Positions 42,426 to 51,424 of a stretch of DNA of 64,000 bases are shown here, piece after piece. Under the pieces are notes generated by a model. The model saw nothing but the letters and a program-made list of their open reading frames with translations. It did no database searches and was not told where the DNA came from. Position 1 is the first letter of the stretch. Every line of letters begins with the position of its first letter. The translations under genes and the position numbers were made by a program. The stretch is from JADJPO01 sp963724535 (GTDB lineage: Bacteria > Actinomycetota > Actinomycetes > Actinomycetales > Kineosporiaceae), in assembly GCA_963724535.1 (NCBI GenBank), contig CAVRVD010000016.1, positions 124,001 to 188,000 on the forward strand, in the 5' to 3' direction.

Positions 42426-43262
42426 TCAGCGCAGCGCCTCGCGCAGTGCCTGGAGCCCGAGCGTGGTGGCTGCGTCGCCGAGCGCCGCCGGCCCGGGCGG
42501 GTCGGTCAGTGCGTAGAGCCGTCGCGCCCAGGGCGGCAGCGCCGCGTAGGAGAGGCCGGCAACCTCGGCCCAGGCCACGCCGTCCGAGCTGACCCGGCCC
42601 ATCGGGCCGGAGAAGGCGGGCGAGAGGCGATGGCTGGGTTCGGACCGGACCACCACCTCCGCGGCCTGCCGAGCCGCGGGCGTGGCCTCCAGGACCGGGC
42701 GGATGGCCCGGAAGTAGTCGCGCAGCTGGTCGCGGTCGTGCGGCACGTCCTGCGGCTCCAGTCCGACCAGCATCGCGGCGGTGACCTGCTCGGCGACGTA
42801 GGCATCCTGCTCCTCGCCGGTCAGTCGCAGGCCACCCCGAGTGGTGATCTCCAGGAACGAGGCCACCATGCAGCAGTGCACCCAGGCCAGCAGCTGCGGA
42901 TCGTCGGCCCGGTAGGGCGCGCCGTTGCCGGTGGCGCCGGTGATCCGGGCATGGACGGCGCGCACCCGGGATCCGGCGAGCATTGCCTCGCTGGCGGTGC
43001 CGAAGGTGGTCACCCCGACGAACTCGTTGGTCCGGGTCAGCCGGCCCCACGGGTCGACGCGGTACCGGGAGTGCTCGTCGATGGCGGCCATCGCGGCCGG
43101 GTGCAGCGCCTGCAGCAGCAGGGCGCGCATGCCGGCCAGCCCCATCAGCGGCTCCGAGTGCACCCGCCAGGTGAGGCTGTCCGGGCCGAACAGACACCGC
43201 GAACCGGCGCCGGCCGACTGGTCGGCCCGGTCGTCGCCGTGATCTGTGCGGGCCGGGTTCAT
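42426..43262 (-). CDS. DUF2236 oxygenase-like protein (MpaB/latex-clearing family)
   Basis: A 278-residue all-helical protein of the DUF2236 family, to which the rubber oxygenase Lcp and MpaB belong. Conserved segments include GLAGMRALLLQALHPAAMAA, the haem-ligand-type His residues in LLAWVHCCMVASFLEITTR, and PSHRLSPAFSGPMGR. The actual substrate is unknown; Lcp-like rubber cleavage should not be assumed. The ATG follows GGGGG. It is divergent from the ParA-like gene with a 170-bp gap. Confidence 0.85.
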   Translation of the reverse strand: MNPARTDHGDDRADQSAGAGSRCLFGPDSLTWRVHSEPLMGLAGMRALLLQALHPAAMAAIDEHSRYRVDPWGRLTRTNEFVGVTTFGTASEAMLAGSRVRAVHARITGATGNGAPYRADDPQLLAWVHCCMVASFLEITTRGGLRLTGEEQDAYVAEQVTAAMLVGLEPQDVPHDRDQLRDYFRAIRPVLEATPAARQAAEVVVRSEPSHRLSPAFSGPMGRVSSDGVAWAEVAGLSYAALPPWARRLYALTDPPGPAALGDAATTLGLQALREALR

Positions 43263-43432
43263 CACCCCCAGGGTGGCGCGTGCCGGGCCGGTTCGCACGG
43301 CGGATCTCCCCCTCCCGGCGGGCGAGGCCACCCGATTGCCGTCGTGACCCGTACGGGGTTCTGGTGGGTCGCAGTGACGTGATCGGCCGCTCCATGGGCG
43401 GTCCGGGACCTGGGGCGGGGCAGAATGGCGTC

Positions 43433-44230
43433 ATGTCGCGCACCCTGGCCGTGGCCAACCAGAAGGGCGGCGTGGCCAAGACCACGACCGTGGCCTCGTT
43501 GGGCGCCGCCTTCGCCGAGCGGGGCCTTCGGGTCCTCCTGGTCGACCTGGACGCACAGGCCTGCCTGACCTTCTCCCTCGGGGTCGACCCCGACGAGGTC
43601 GAGGCGGGCGTCAACGAGGTGCTGCTCGGCCAGGTGCCTGTCGACGAGGCGCTGCTCGAGATCACCGAGAAGGTCGACCTGCTGCCCTCGACGATCGACC
43701 TCGCCGGCGCCGAGGCCGCTCTGCTGGCCAGACCTGGTCGTGAGTTCGTGCTGCGGACGGCACTGGGTGCGGTCCGCGACGCCTACGACGTCGCGCTGCT
43801 GGACTGCTCGCCGTCCCTCGGCGTGCTCACCCTGACCGCGCTCACGGCGGCGGACGAGGTGATCATCCCGATGCAGTGCGAGATGCTCAGCCACCGCGGC
43901 GTCGGCCAGCTGCTGGACACCATCGCCGACGTGCAGCGGCTGCTGAACCCGCCGCTGACGGTGCGCGGCATCCTGCCGACCATGTACGACGCCCGGACCT
44001 CGCACGCGCGCGCCGTCCTGGCCGACGTCGCCGAGCGGTACGACCTGCCGGTGCTCGACCCGCCGATCCCGCGCTCGGTCCGGTTCGCGGAGGCCCCGGC
44101 GGTCGGGCGCTCGATCCTGGTCACGGCCGCGGGCTCCAAGGGCGCGCAGGCCTATCGACAGGTGGCGGCCGCCCTGACCGCCGCCTGGTCCTCGCAGCGC
44201 AGCTCCCGCAGCCGGCGCCGGGAGGCGTGA
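43433..44230 (+). CDS. ParA/Soj-family ATPase
   Basis: A 265-residue deviant-Walker ATPase with ANQKGGVAKTTTVASLGAAF (Lys11 signature and Lys16), DLDAQACLTFSLG and LLDCSPSLGVLTLTAL. No parB follows, and chromosomal Soj usually sits near the origin with parB. This one corresponds to the Rv3213c-type orphan, which is found near the DEAD helicase as here. Partition of the chromosome is therefore not the default assumption; cargo positioning is possible. The C-terminus is Arg/Ser-rich. Confidence 0.88.
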   Translation: MSRTLAVANQKGGVAKTTTVASLGAAFAERGLRVLLVDLDAQACLTFSLGVDPDEVEAGVNEVLLGQVPVDEALLEITEKVDLLPSTIDLAGAEAALLARPGREFVLRTALGAVRDAYDVALLDCSPSLGVLTLTALTAADEVIIPMQCEMLSHRGVGQLLDTIADVQRLLNPPLTVRGILPTMYDARTSHARAVLADVAERYDLPVLDPPIPRSVRFAEAPAVGRSILVTAAGSKGAQAYRQVAAALTAAWSSQRSSRSRRREA

Positions 44231-44276
44231 GCCGCAGTAGCGGCGGGAGCCGGCTCGTTCGGGTGACGGCAGGCGG

Positions 44277-45167
44277 TCAGTAGTCGATCCGCAGGGCCGC
44301 GACCGCTCGGCTCCCACCATCGCGGACCACCAGCGCGCCGCCCGCCGTGGTCGAGGAGGGATAGGTCAGTGCGCGCCGGTGCGGCGGGCTGGCGAACCAG
44401 GCGTCCAGCAGCCGCTCGGCGCTCACGCCGGGACCACCCATCCAGAGCACCTCATGCCCGCAGTGCTCGAGCCGACCCAGGTCCAGGCTCTGCAGGGCAC
44501 ACTCGGCAGCCAGGTCGGACATGTTCGGGGTGTACGCCACCCCGGGCAGGCCAAGGGCGCTGCGCCGCCGGTTCAGCTCGTCGACCAGCTCACGTTGCAG
44601 GGTCACCGAGACCGGGTCGGTCGCCGGGTTCGACGCCGGTGGTCGGGACGCCGGCGGGCTCGATGCCGGCGCAGAGGTGACCGAGGTCGAGCTCGCCGAC
44701 GGCGCCGGGACCGGGTTCGTTCCCGCGGTCGCGGCGGTGCGGCTCGGCGTGGGGGCCGACGTCCGCGGCGCCGGGGTGGAGGCCGGCGCACGGCCCGCTG
44801 ACGAGGCGACGCCGCCCGCCGAGGAGGTGGCCCCGGGGGCCGTGACCGGGGCACTCGGGCCGGCGGAGCTGATCGGACCAGGTACGGACGGCGCCGGGAT
44901 CGACGATGGCGTCGACGGGACGGTGGGGGCGGGCTGACCCGACGACGGGTCGAGCGGCAGGCTCGGCGGCACCTCGAGCTGCAGCTCCGCCGTGCCGGGG
45001 TCCACGGCCCGCACCTCGGACAGGGCGGCCCGCTCCATCAGCCAGGCCGCGCCGGTACCCAGGGTGAGCACCCCGGTCACCGCGGCCAGCCCCACGGCCC
45101 ACCCGGGCACTGCGTCCTTCGGTCTCACCGATGTCCTCTTGGTCCCGGCCGGCGTCCGCGGCCGCAC
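44277..45167 (-). CDS. CAP-domain (SCP/PR-1-like) secreted or anchored protein
   Basis: An N-terminal hydrophobic segment (VGLAAVTGVLTLGTGAAWLM) precedes about 130 low-complexity Pro/Ser/Ala/Thr residues and a C-terminal CAP domain. The CAP part is visible as LVDELNRRRSALGLPGVAYT, SLDLGRLEHCGHEVLW, AERLLDAWFASPPHRRALTY and TAGGALVVRDGG. Function of bacterial CAP proteins is poorly known. It would be exported and tethered through the disordered stalk. GTG start. Confidence 0.85.
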   Translation of the reverse strand: MRPRTPAGTKRTSVRPKDAVPGWAVGLAAVTGVLTLGTGAAWLMERAALSEVRAVDPGTAELQLEVPPSLPLDPSSGQPAPTVPSTPSSIPAPSVPGPISSAGPSAPVTAPGATSSAGGVASSAGRAPASTPAPRTSAPTPSRTAATAGTNPVPAPSASSTSVTSAPASSPPASRPPASNPATDPVSVTLQRELVDELNRRRSALGLPGVAYTPNMSDLAAECALQSLDLGRLEHCGHEVLWMGGPGVSAERLLDAWFASPPHRRALTYPSSTTAGGALVVRDGGSRAVAALRIDY

Positions 45168-45282
45168 GTCGCAGGTTAGGCCTGCTGCCGTGAAGGGCTC
45201 CTGAAGACCGCCTTAACGTGTGTCACGACCTAGCGGGCGCACCGGGCAGTGCTGGTTCAGTCGGCCGGTTCAGTCGCTCGGT

Positions 45283-47184
45283 TCAGTCGGTGGTGACCGC
45301 TGCGCCGTCCGGACGGGCGCCACCATGGCGCCGGCGCCGACGCCGACGCGGCCGGGCGCCGGCCACGGTCTGCTCGGACGAGGAGGGGTCCGCCGGTCCC
45401 GCCGCCCCGCTGCCCGCCTCGGCGGTGGCTGCACCGGACTCGGCCGGTTGGCCGTTGCGGGTGCGTCGGCGTTGCCGATCGCGCTGCGGACGACGCTCGC
45501 CACCCTCGCCGTGTTCGCCGGACTGCTCGACGCCGTCCCGGTCCCGAGGACCGTCCCGGCCGGCGTCTCGGCTCCGACCGGACGGGCCACGCGCGCCACG
45601 CCCGTCGCGACCACCACGCCCGTCGCGACCACCACGCCCGTCGCGACCGCCACGTCCGTCGCGGTCGCGGGGGGAGCGACCGGTCTCACCGAGGTCCTCG
45701 ACCTTCTCCGCGGCCAGCCCGGCCCGCGTCCGGGCGGACTTCGGCAGGCCGCCCGTGGTGCCCTCGGGAATGTCCAGGTCGAGGTACAGGTGCGGCGAGG
45801 AGGAGTAGGTCTCCTGCGGCTCCGGCATGCCCAGGTCCAGGGCCTTGTCGATCAGGGTCCAGCGCATCAGGTCGTCCCAGTCGACGAACGTGATCGCCGT
45901 GCCCGTGTTGCCGGCCCGGCCGGTCCGCCCGATCCGGTGCAGATAGGTCTTCTCGTCCTCGGGGCACTGGTAGTTGATGACGTGGGTGACGTCCTCGACG
46001 TCGATGCCCCGAGCTGCCACGTCAGTGGCGACCAGCACGTCGACCTTGCCGTTGCGGAAGGCCCGCAGAGCCTGCTCGCGCGCGCCCTGCCCCAGGTCGC
46101 CGTGGATCGCTGCGGCGGCGAAACCCCGATCGGCCAGCTCGTCGGCGACCTTGGCCACCGTCCGCTTGGTGCGGGCGAAGATGATGGTCAGGCCGCGGTC
46201 GCGCGACTGCAGCACCCGGGTCAGCATCTCGACCTTGTCCATGGCGTGTGCGCGGTAGACGAACTGCTTGGTGGCCTTGACCGTGGCTCCGGAGTCGTCG
46301 GGGGAGTGTGCCCGGATGTGGGTCGGCTGGGTCATGTAGCGGCGGGCCAGAGCGACCACCGCCGAGGGCATGGTCGCCGAGAACAGCATGGTCTGGCGGC
46401 CTTCGGGGGTGAGCGCCAGCAGTCGCTCGACGTCCGGCAGGAAGCCCAGGTCCAGCATCTCGTCGGCCTCGTCCAGGACGACGATCCGGGCGTGGCCGAG
46501 GTTGAGATGCCGCTGCTGGGCCAGGTCCAGCAGTCGGCCGGGGGTGCCGACGACGATCTCGACGCCGCGGCGCAGCGCCTCGATCTGCGGCTCGTAGGCC
46601 CGCCCGCCGTAGACGGTCAGCACCCTGGCGCTGCGCAGCTTGGCCGCCGTATCGACGTCCCCGGCGACCTGGACGGCGAGCTCGCGGGTCGGCACCACGA
46701 CCAGGGCCTGCGGCTTGCCCGGGTCCGGCAGGGCGTCGAACCCCTGCTCCCCGGGCCCGACCACGCGCTCCAGGGCAGGGATCGCGAAGCCCAGGGTCTT
46801 GCCGGTGCCGGTCTTGGCCTGACCGATGATGTCGTGCCCGGTCATCGCCACCGGCAGGGTCAACGCCTGGATCGGGAACGGATGGGCGATGCCGACACGG
46901 TCCAACGCCTCGACGATCGCAGCCTGGACGCCGAGGTCGGCGAACGTGGGTGTGGGATCGGCTGGTTCTGGGGCGGCGGGGTCCGAATCGGCCGACTCGG
47001 GGGTGCCGGGCTCGGTGGAGCCGGGCTCGGGGGTGCCGGACTCGGTGGAGCCGGGCTCGGGGGTGCCGGACTCGGGGGTGCCGGACTCGGTGGAGCCGGA
47101 CTCGGTGGAGCCGGACTCGGGGGAGTCCGGCTCCAGGGTGATCGGGTCGATCGTGGGATAGGTGTCCTTGACGTCCGTGGTCAC
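45283..47184 (-). CDS. rhlE: DEAD-box RNA helicase, RhlE-like
   Basis: A 633-residue ATP-dependent RNA helicase. Motifs: Q-motif PFPIQ, I AKTGTGKT, Ia PTRELAVQ, II DEAD in VVLDEADEMLDLGF, III SAT, V VATDVAARGIDV, VI HRIGRTGRAG. The N-terminus holds an acidic run of STESG/TPESG repeats encoded by direct DNA repeats. The C-terminus holds RGG-type repeats (RDGRGG four times) and a basic tail, typical for RNA annealing. The order next to the ferritin-like gene matches Rv3211-Rv3210c. AAGG lies eight bases before the GTG. Confidence 0.95.
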   Translation of the reverse strand: MTTDVKDTYPTIDPITLEPDSPESGSTESGSTESGTPESGTPEPGSTESGTPEPGSTEPGTPESADSDPAAPEPADPTPTFADLGVQAAIVEALDRVGIAHPFPIQALTLPVAMTGHDIIGQAKTGTGKTLGFAIPALERVVGPGEQGFDALPDPGKPQALVVVPTRELAVQVAGDVDTAAKLRSARVLTVYGGRAYEPQIEALRRGVEIVVGTPGRLLDLAQQRHLNLGHARIVVLDEADEMLDLGFLPDVERLLALTPEGRQTMLFSATMPSAVVALARRYMTQPTHIRAHSPDDSGATVKATKQFVYRAHAMDKVEMLTRVLQSRDRGLTIIFARTKRTVAKVADELADRGFAAAAIHGDLGQGAREQALRAFRNGKVDVLVATDVAARGIDVEDVTHVINYQCPEDEKTYLHRIGRTGRAGNTGTAITFVDWDDLMRWTLIDKALDLGMPEPQETYSSSPHLYLDLDIPEGTTGGLPKSARTRAGLAAEKVEDLGETGRSPRDRDGRGGRDGRGGRDGRGGRDGRGARGPSGRSRDAGRDGPRDRDGVEQSGEHGEGGERRPQRDRQRRRTRNGQPAESGAATAEAGSGAAGPADPSSSEQTVAGARPRRRRRRRHGGARPDGAAVTTD

Positions 47185-47419
47185 ACGTTGCCTTCGGTTA
47201 GTGCGGGGGCCGCACGCCGGGCTCTTGCTGCTCGGCGGGCCTGCTCCGCGTCGGTCGGAGCCGATCGGTCGTCCGACCGGTCATCCGTGTACTCGGGTGA
47301 TCCTACCCGTTCGGCCGGCTGCCTGGTTCGGTCGGCACGGCCAACCGGTGACGTGCCTGCTGACGAGTGTGCTGGGTGAGGGTGCTGATGAGTGGGCATC
47401 GGCTGGATACGCTCCGGAC

Positions 47420-48121
47420 ATGAGCCCTGACCCCGCGCCGGCCGATCGCGAACAGGACGACACTGCCGACCCCGCCCAGGAGCGGGCAGCCGTGATCGAC
47501 CTGCTGGGCGCCCTGGCCTACGGGGAGCTGACTGCGTTCTCCCAGCTCGCCGCGGACGCCGAGCTCGCCCCGACACTGGGCGCCAAGGCGGCCGTCAGCC
47601 GGCTGGCGGTGGCCGAGTTCCATCGCTACGCGGTGCTGAGCAGACGCCTGGAGTCGATGGGAGCGGTGCCGGAGGAGGCGATGGAGCCGTTCGTGGCCGC
47701 CCTGGATGCCTTCCACGAGCGCACCTCACCGGGCACCTGGCTGGAGGGCCTGGTCAAGGCCTACGTCGGGGAGGGGATCGCTGCCGACTTCTATCGCGAG
47801 GTCAGCGCCTTCCTGGACGACGACGTGCACACCATGGTCATCGACGTGCTCAACGACGGCGAGGCGGCGGCGTTCGTCGTCCACGAGGTCCGTGGCGGGA
47901 TCGAGGCCGAGCCGCGCGTGGCCGGCCGGCTCGCCCTGTACGGACGCCGCCTGGTCGGCGAGGCGCTCAGCCAGGCCCAGCGGGTGGCCGCCGACCGGGA
48001 CGCCTTGACCTCGCTGCTGGTCGGCGGTCGCAAGGCTGACCTGACGGAGCTGGTCCGGCTGTTCGGCCGGATTACCGAGGCACACGCCGAGCGGATGGCC
48101 AAGCTCGGGTTGTCCGCCTGA
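47420..48121 (+). CDS. Ferritin-like (MiaE-type) fold protein
   Basis: A 233-residue four-helix protein of the Rv3210c class. Carboxylate/His residues typical of the di-iron ferritin-like fold are in ALAYGELTAFSQLA, AVAEFHRYAVLSRRLESMG and AYVGEGIAADFYREV. Homology to tRNA hydroxylase MiaE is distant, so the function is open. It is divergent from the DEAD helicase with a 235-bp gap in which I see no gene. Confidence 0.85.
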   Translation: MSPDPAPADREQDDTADPAQERAAVIDLLGALAYGELTAFSQLAADAELAPTLGAKAAVSRLAVAEFHRYAVLSRRLESMGAVPEEAMEPFVAALDAFHERTSPGTWLEGLVKAYVGEGIAADFYREVSAFLDDDVHTMVIDVLNDGEAAAFVVHEVRGGIEAEPRVAGRLALYGRRLVGEALSQAQRVAADRDALTSLLVGGRKADLTELVRLFGRITEAHAERMAKLGLSA

Positions 48122-48141
48122 GGTTCTCGCAGCAGCGCGGG

Positions 48142-48366
48142 TCAGAGACTGCCGAAACCCACCCGGCGCGACTCGGGGGCCCCGATCTCGACATAGCCGA
48201 TCTGCGCGCCGGGCACGATCACCAGCCGACCCTTGTCATCGGTAAGGCTGAGCATCTCGCCGGAGGCGACGGCGTCGGCGACCAGCTGCGCCACGGCGTC
48301 CGGGGACTGCTCGGACTCCAGCACGACCTCGCGGGGCACGTCCCGCACGCCGATCTTGACCTCCAT
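48142..48366 (-). CDS. DUF3107 small conserved protein
   Basis: A 74-residue protein starting MEVKIGVRDVPREVVLESEQ with a central VAQLVADAVASGEMLSLTDD and ending in RRVGFGSL. This is the actinobacterial DUF3107 family (Rv3208A type), of unknown function. It lies downstream of a TetR gene with a palindrome between them. The ATG follows a purine-rich GAGAGAGG at some distance. Confidence 0.88.
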   Translation of the reverse strand: MEVKIGVRDVPREVVLESEQSPDAVAQLVADAVASGEMLSLTDDKGRLVIVPGAQIGYVEIGAPESRRVGFGSL

Positions 48367-48418
48367 CGGGGGTGCCTCTCTCTCCTCGACCCGGCCTGGC
48401 CGGTCGGCGGCTGTGACT

Positions 48419-48436
48419 CCTGACCTGACGGTCAGG
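48419..48436. promoter_or_regulatory. Palindrome between tetR and DUF3107, candidate TetR operator
   Basis: CCTGACCTGACGGTCAGG has 6-bp inverted arms around six bases and an inner TGAC-G-GTCA palindrome. The geometry fits TetR-family operators. It lies directly after the tetR stop and 53 bases before the DUF3107 start. Confidence 0.45.
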
Positions 48437-49087
48437 CTAACCGACCTCGGCGGCCGGTCCCGACGCGGGCACGCCATCCTTCGGGAAGCCCCGGATGCCG
48501 CGCCAGGACAGCTGGGCGATGAGCCGGTCTGCGGTCTCTCGCGGGACCCGGCGTCCGCTGCGCAACCAGTAGCGTGCCGAGACCTGGGCCATCCCGGCCA
48601 GCGCCACGGCGAGCAGCTCGGCCTCGGGCCGGGACAGTCCCGTGTCCTGCATGATCACGTCGGTGAACAGCCCCGCGCAGTCGCTGGTCACCCGGTCGAC
48701 CATCTCGCGCACCTGGGCGTCGCTGGTCAGGTCGGTCTCGAAGACCAGCCGGAACGCCTCGCTCTCGGAGTCGATGAAGGCGAAGTAGGCCGACAGGGTG
48801 GCCGCGACACGCTGCTTGTTGTCCCGGGTCGACTCCAGGGCCGTGGAGACTGCGTCGATGAGCTGCTGGGTGTGCCCTCCGAGTAGGGCGAGATACAGCT
48901 CACGCTTGCTGGGGAAGTGTTGGTAGAGAACGGGTTTACTCACGCCGGCCCGGTCGGCAATGTCGTCCATCGCGGCGGCGTGGTAGCCCTGCGCGACGAA
49001 CACCTCCCGGGCCGCCGCGAGCAGCTGGTGGCGCCGGTCCTGACGGGACAGCCGGGCACCTCGGCTCGAGGTCTGCGACGTGGTCAC
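48437..49087 (-). CDS. TetR-family transcriptional regulator
   Basis: A 216-residue repressor with an N-terminal helix-turn-helix (RRHQLLAAAREVFVAQGYHA, DDIADRAGVSKPVLYQHFPS). The C-terminal ligand domain includes FIDSESEAFRLVFETDLTSD. It is the Rv3208-type regulator by position. Its targets are unknown; the palindrome just downstream suggests control of DUF3107. The start is a GTG. Confidence 0.92.
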   Translation of the reverse strand: MTTSQTSSRGARLSRQDRRHQLLAAAREVFVAQGYHAAAMDDIADRAGVSKPVLYQHFPSKRELYLALLGGHTQQLIDAVSTALESTRDNKQRVAATLSAYFAFIDSESEAFRLVFETDLTSDAQVREMVDRVTSDCAGLFTDVIMQDTGLSRPEAELLAVALAGMAQVSARYWLRSGRRVPRETADRLIAQLSWRGIRGFPKDGVPASGPAAEVG

Positions 49088-49252
49088 CGGCGGTGCTCCT
49101 CATCATGCGGGTCGGTCGTGGCGGGCGGCGGGCGGAACTCCGCGACGCTGCGGGCCCGATCGTCGCGACCGGGCCGGTTCGAGTTCGTCCGGTCCCTTTT
49201 GCGGCCGCGTCGTGCGAGATCGTACCGGGGCGCCTCGTGGCACGATCGGGAT

Positions 49253-50161
49253 GTGAGCAGTCCACCCGCCTCGCCCGCCCGTCCCATGGCGACCACCCTG
49301 GTCGTGCTCGGCGCCCTGGTGGCCGTGGTCGCGGCCTCGTGGGGGCTCCTGCGGCCCGGTGATCTGCAGACGGAGGCCGGCGTGGCCTCGGATGCACCGG
49401 GTGTGCTCGGCACAGCGGTGGCCGAGACCGTGCCCGCGGCCGCGCCGTCCGCCGTCCCGACCAGGACGTTGGGTGGGCCGGAGGCTGCGGTGACCGTCAC
49501 CGCGACCACGCCGCCGTTGCCCGCGGCCGAGGCACCCGGCGGGTTCGCCAAGGACGCCCCGACCGTCGCCGCCGCCGGCGGCGGGCTGACCGCCGCGGAC
49601 CGCGCCGCCGGGCTGCGTTCGACGCGGGTTCCCCAGGTGGGCGGGAAGTCGCTGGTGACCGTGTCGGGCTCGGCGGCGGCGCCCGGGTCGGGAACCCGGT
49701 TCCGGGTGCGGGTACGGGTGGAGAAGGGCCTGGAGGTCGACCGCGCGGTGTTCGCCCGGTTCGTGATGGACACCCTGAACGATCCGCGCAGCTGGGGGCA
49801 CGGTGGCCGGCGCGCCTTCGCCCGGATCGACGACACCGACCGCTCGCGGGCGGACATCACCGTCGTGCTGGCCAGCCCGACCACCTCGGCGGCGATGTGC
49901 CGACCGCTGGTGACCCGCGGGACGCTGTCCTGCGCCCAGGGACGGACCGCGATCCTGACCCTGCACCGGTGGGTGCGCGGCACCGCCGACTACGGCGCCG
50001 ACCGCACGGGGTATCGCCGGTACCTGGTCAACCACGAGGTGGGCCACGTGCTGGGCCAGGGGCACGTGCGCTGCCCGGGCCGCGGCAAGCGAGCGCCGGT
50101 GATGATGCAGCAGACCAAGGGGCTGGCCGGCTGCACGAAGAACTCCTGGCCCTATCCGTGA
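49253..50161 (+). CDS. DUF3152 putative zinc metalloprotease, membrane-anchored
   Basis: An N-terminal membrane anchor (TTLVVLGALVAVVAASWGLL) precedes a 120-residue low-complexity stretch. The C-terminal domain (about 140 residues) has the zinc-protease motif NHEVGHVLGQGHVRC (HExxHxxGxxH) and cysteines in AMCRPL, LSCAQG, RCPGRG and LAGCTKN. This is the Rv3207c-type DUF3152. The HExxH suggests metalloprotease activity outside the cell; the substrate is unknown. Its stop overlaps the moeZ start (GTGA). Confidence 0.87.
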   Translation: MSSPPASPARPMATTLVVLGALVAVVAASWGLLRPGDLQTEAGVASDAPGVLGTAVAETVPAAAPSAVPTRTLGGPEAAVTVTATTPPLPAAEAPGGFAKDAPTVAAAGGGLTAADRAAGLRSTRVPQVGGKSLVTVSGSAAAPGSGTRFRVRVRVEKGLEVDRAVFARFVMDTLNDPRSWGHGGRRAFARIDDTDRSRADITVVLASPTTSAAMCRPLVTRGTLSCAQGRTAILTLHRWVRGTADYGADRTGYRRYLVNHEVGHVLGQGHVRCPGRGKRAPVMMQQTKGLAGCTKNSWPYP

Positions 50162-51330
50162 GGCCGCTGGTCGCGCCCGGTGCCGATCTGGACGGCGAGG
50201 AGCTGGCCCGATACAGCCGGCACGTGATCCTGCCCCAGGTCGGCGTGCTGGGGCAGCGCCGGCTCAAGGCGGCCCGAGTGGCCGTGGTCGGGGCCGGTGG
50301 TCTCGGCAGCCCGGTGCTGCTCTACCTGGCCGCCGCCGGGGTGGGCCGGATCGGGGTCATCGACGCCGATGTGGTGGACGTCTCGAACCTGCAGCGCCAG
50401 GTGGTGCACGGGCAGTCCGACCTGGGCCGGCTCAAGGTCGACAGCGCGGCGGATGCGGTGGCCGAGGTGAACCCGCACGTCGAGGTGGTGCGACACCCCC
50501 AGCGGCTGGACTCCGCCAACGCCCTGGACCTGCTCGGCGGCTACGACCTGGTGGTGGACGGCGCGGACAACTTCCCGACCCGCTACCTGGTCGGCGATGC
50601 CTGCGAGCTCCTCGGGCTGCCCGAGGTGTGGGGGTCGATCTACCGCTTCGACGGGCAGGTCAGCGTGTTCTGGGCCAGGCCCCCGGACGGCGGGCGCGGC
50701 CCGGTCTACCGGGACCTGTTCCCCGAGCCGCCGCCACCGGGGTCGGTGCCGAGCTGCGCCGAGGGCGGCGTGCTCGGCATCCTCTGCGCGGCGATCGGCT
50801 CGGTGATGGCGACCGAGGCGGTCAAGCTGATCTGCGGGTTCGGCGAGCCGCTGCTCGGCCGATTGCTGGTCTTCGACGCCCTCAGCACCGAATGGCAGAC
50901 GTTGCGGGTGCGGCCCGACCCGGACCGACGGCCGGTGACCGAGCTGGTCGACTACGAGCAGTTCTGCGGGCTGGTCGAGGGCGAGCCGGTGCCGGAGGTG
51001 GACTCGTTCACCCTGGCCACCATGCTCGCCGACCGGCAGGGGGGGCGCCGCTCGTTCACCCTCGTCGACGTCCGTGAGCGCTTCGAGCAGGACATCGTCA
51101 CCATTCCGGGATCGGTGCTGCTGCCCCTGGCCGACCTCGTCGATGCCGTCTCCGGCGGTGGCGGGCATCGGGTGCCGGACGGGGATCTGGTGCTGTACTG
51201 CAAGTCGGGGGTTCGGTCGGCGCGGGCCTTGGCCGTGCTGGCCGCCGCGGGGCGCCACGATGTGACCCATCTCGCCGGCGGCGTGCTGGCCTGGGTGCGG
51301 GACGTCGACCCGGACCTGCCGACCTACTGA
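50158..51330 (+). CDS. moeZ: MoeZ: ThiF/MoeB-type adenylyltransferase with rhodanese domain
   Basis: It adenylates and thiolates sulfur-carrier proteins (MoaD/CysO/ThiS class) for molybdopterin, cysteine or thiocarboxylate synthesis. The N-terminal E1 domain has VAVVGAGGLGSPVLLYLAAA, DADVVDVSNLQRQV and the motif PSCAEGGVLGIL. The C-terminal rhodanese domain has the active Cys in LYCKSGVRSA. The 390-residue length and fusion are those of MoeZ (Rv3206c). It is coupled to the DUF3152 gene by a GTGA overlap. A repeat element begins four bases after the stop. Confidence 0.93.
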   Translation: MRPLVAPGADLDGEELARYSRHVILPQVGVLGQRRLKAARVAVVGAGGLGSPVLLYLAAAGVGRIGVIDADVVDVSNLQRQVVHGQSDLGRLKVDSAADAVAEVNPHVEVVRHPQRLDSANALDLLGGYDLVVDGADNFPTRYLVGDACELLGLPEVWGSIYRFDGQVSVFWARPPDGGRGPVYRDLFPEPPPPGSVPSCAEGGVLGILCAAIGSVMATEAVKLICGFGEPLLGRLLVFDALSTEWQTLRVRPDPDRRPVTELVDYEQFCGLVEGEPVPEVDSFTLATMLADRQGGRRSFTLVDVRERFEQDIVTIPGSVLLPLADLVDAVSGGGGHRVPDGDLVLYCKSGVRSARALAVLAAAGRHDVTHLAGGVLAWVRDVDPDLPTY

Positions 51331-51334
51331 CAAC

Positions 51335-51420
51335 CGTCCGGATTCACCACAACCTGTGCGCGGTGTCCGATATGCACGGGTATTCGCGCGCTGTGGCGGG
51401 GGTTGTGGTGAACCCGGACG
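51335..51420. repeat. Inverted-repeat element, copy 2
   Basis: CGTCCGGATTCACCACAACC and GGTTGTGGTGAACCCGGACG form a 20-bp inverted repeat with one mismatch around a 46-bp centre. Its arms nearly equal those of the copy at 22829-22925. It fills almost the whole gap between two convergent genes, where it could also terminate transcription. The centre differs from copy 1. Confidence 0.78.
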
Positions 51421-51424
51421 CCGA

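Noticed and set aside
42426..43262. Rubber oxygenase (Lcp) assignment
   Set aside because: Only the broad DUF2236 family is supported; nothing points to polyisoprene cleavage.
43433..44230. Chromosome partition (soj/parA) assignment and replication origin nearby
   Set aside because: No parB, parS or DnaA-box cluster is seen; the context matches the Rv3213c-type orphan.
45590..45665. CRISPR-like short repeats
   Set aside because: The repeats are contiguous, in frame, and encode RGG units of the DEAD-box helicase; no spacers.
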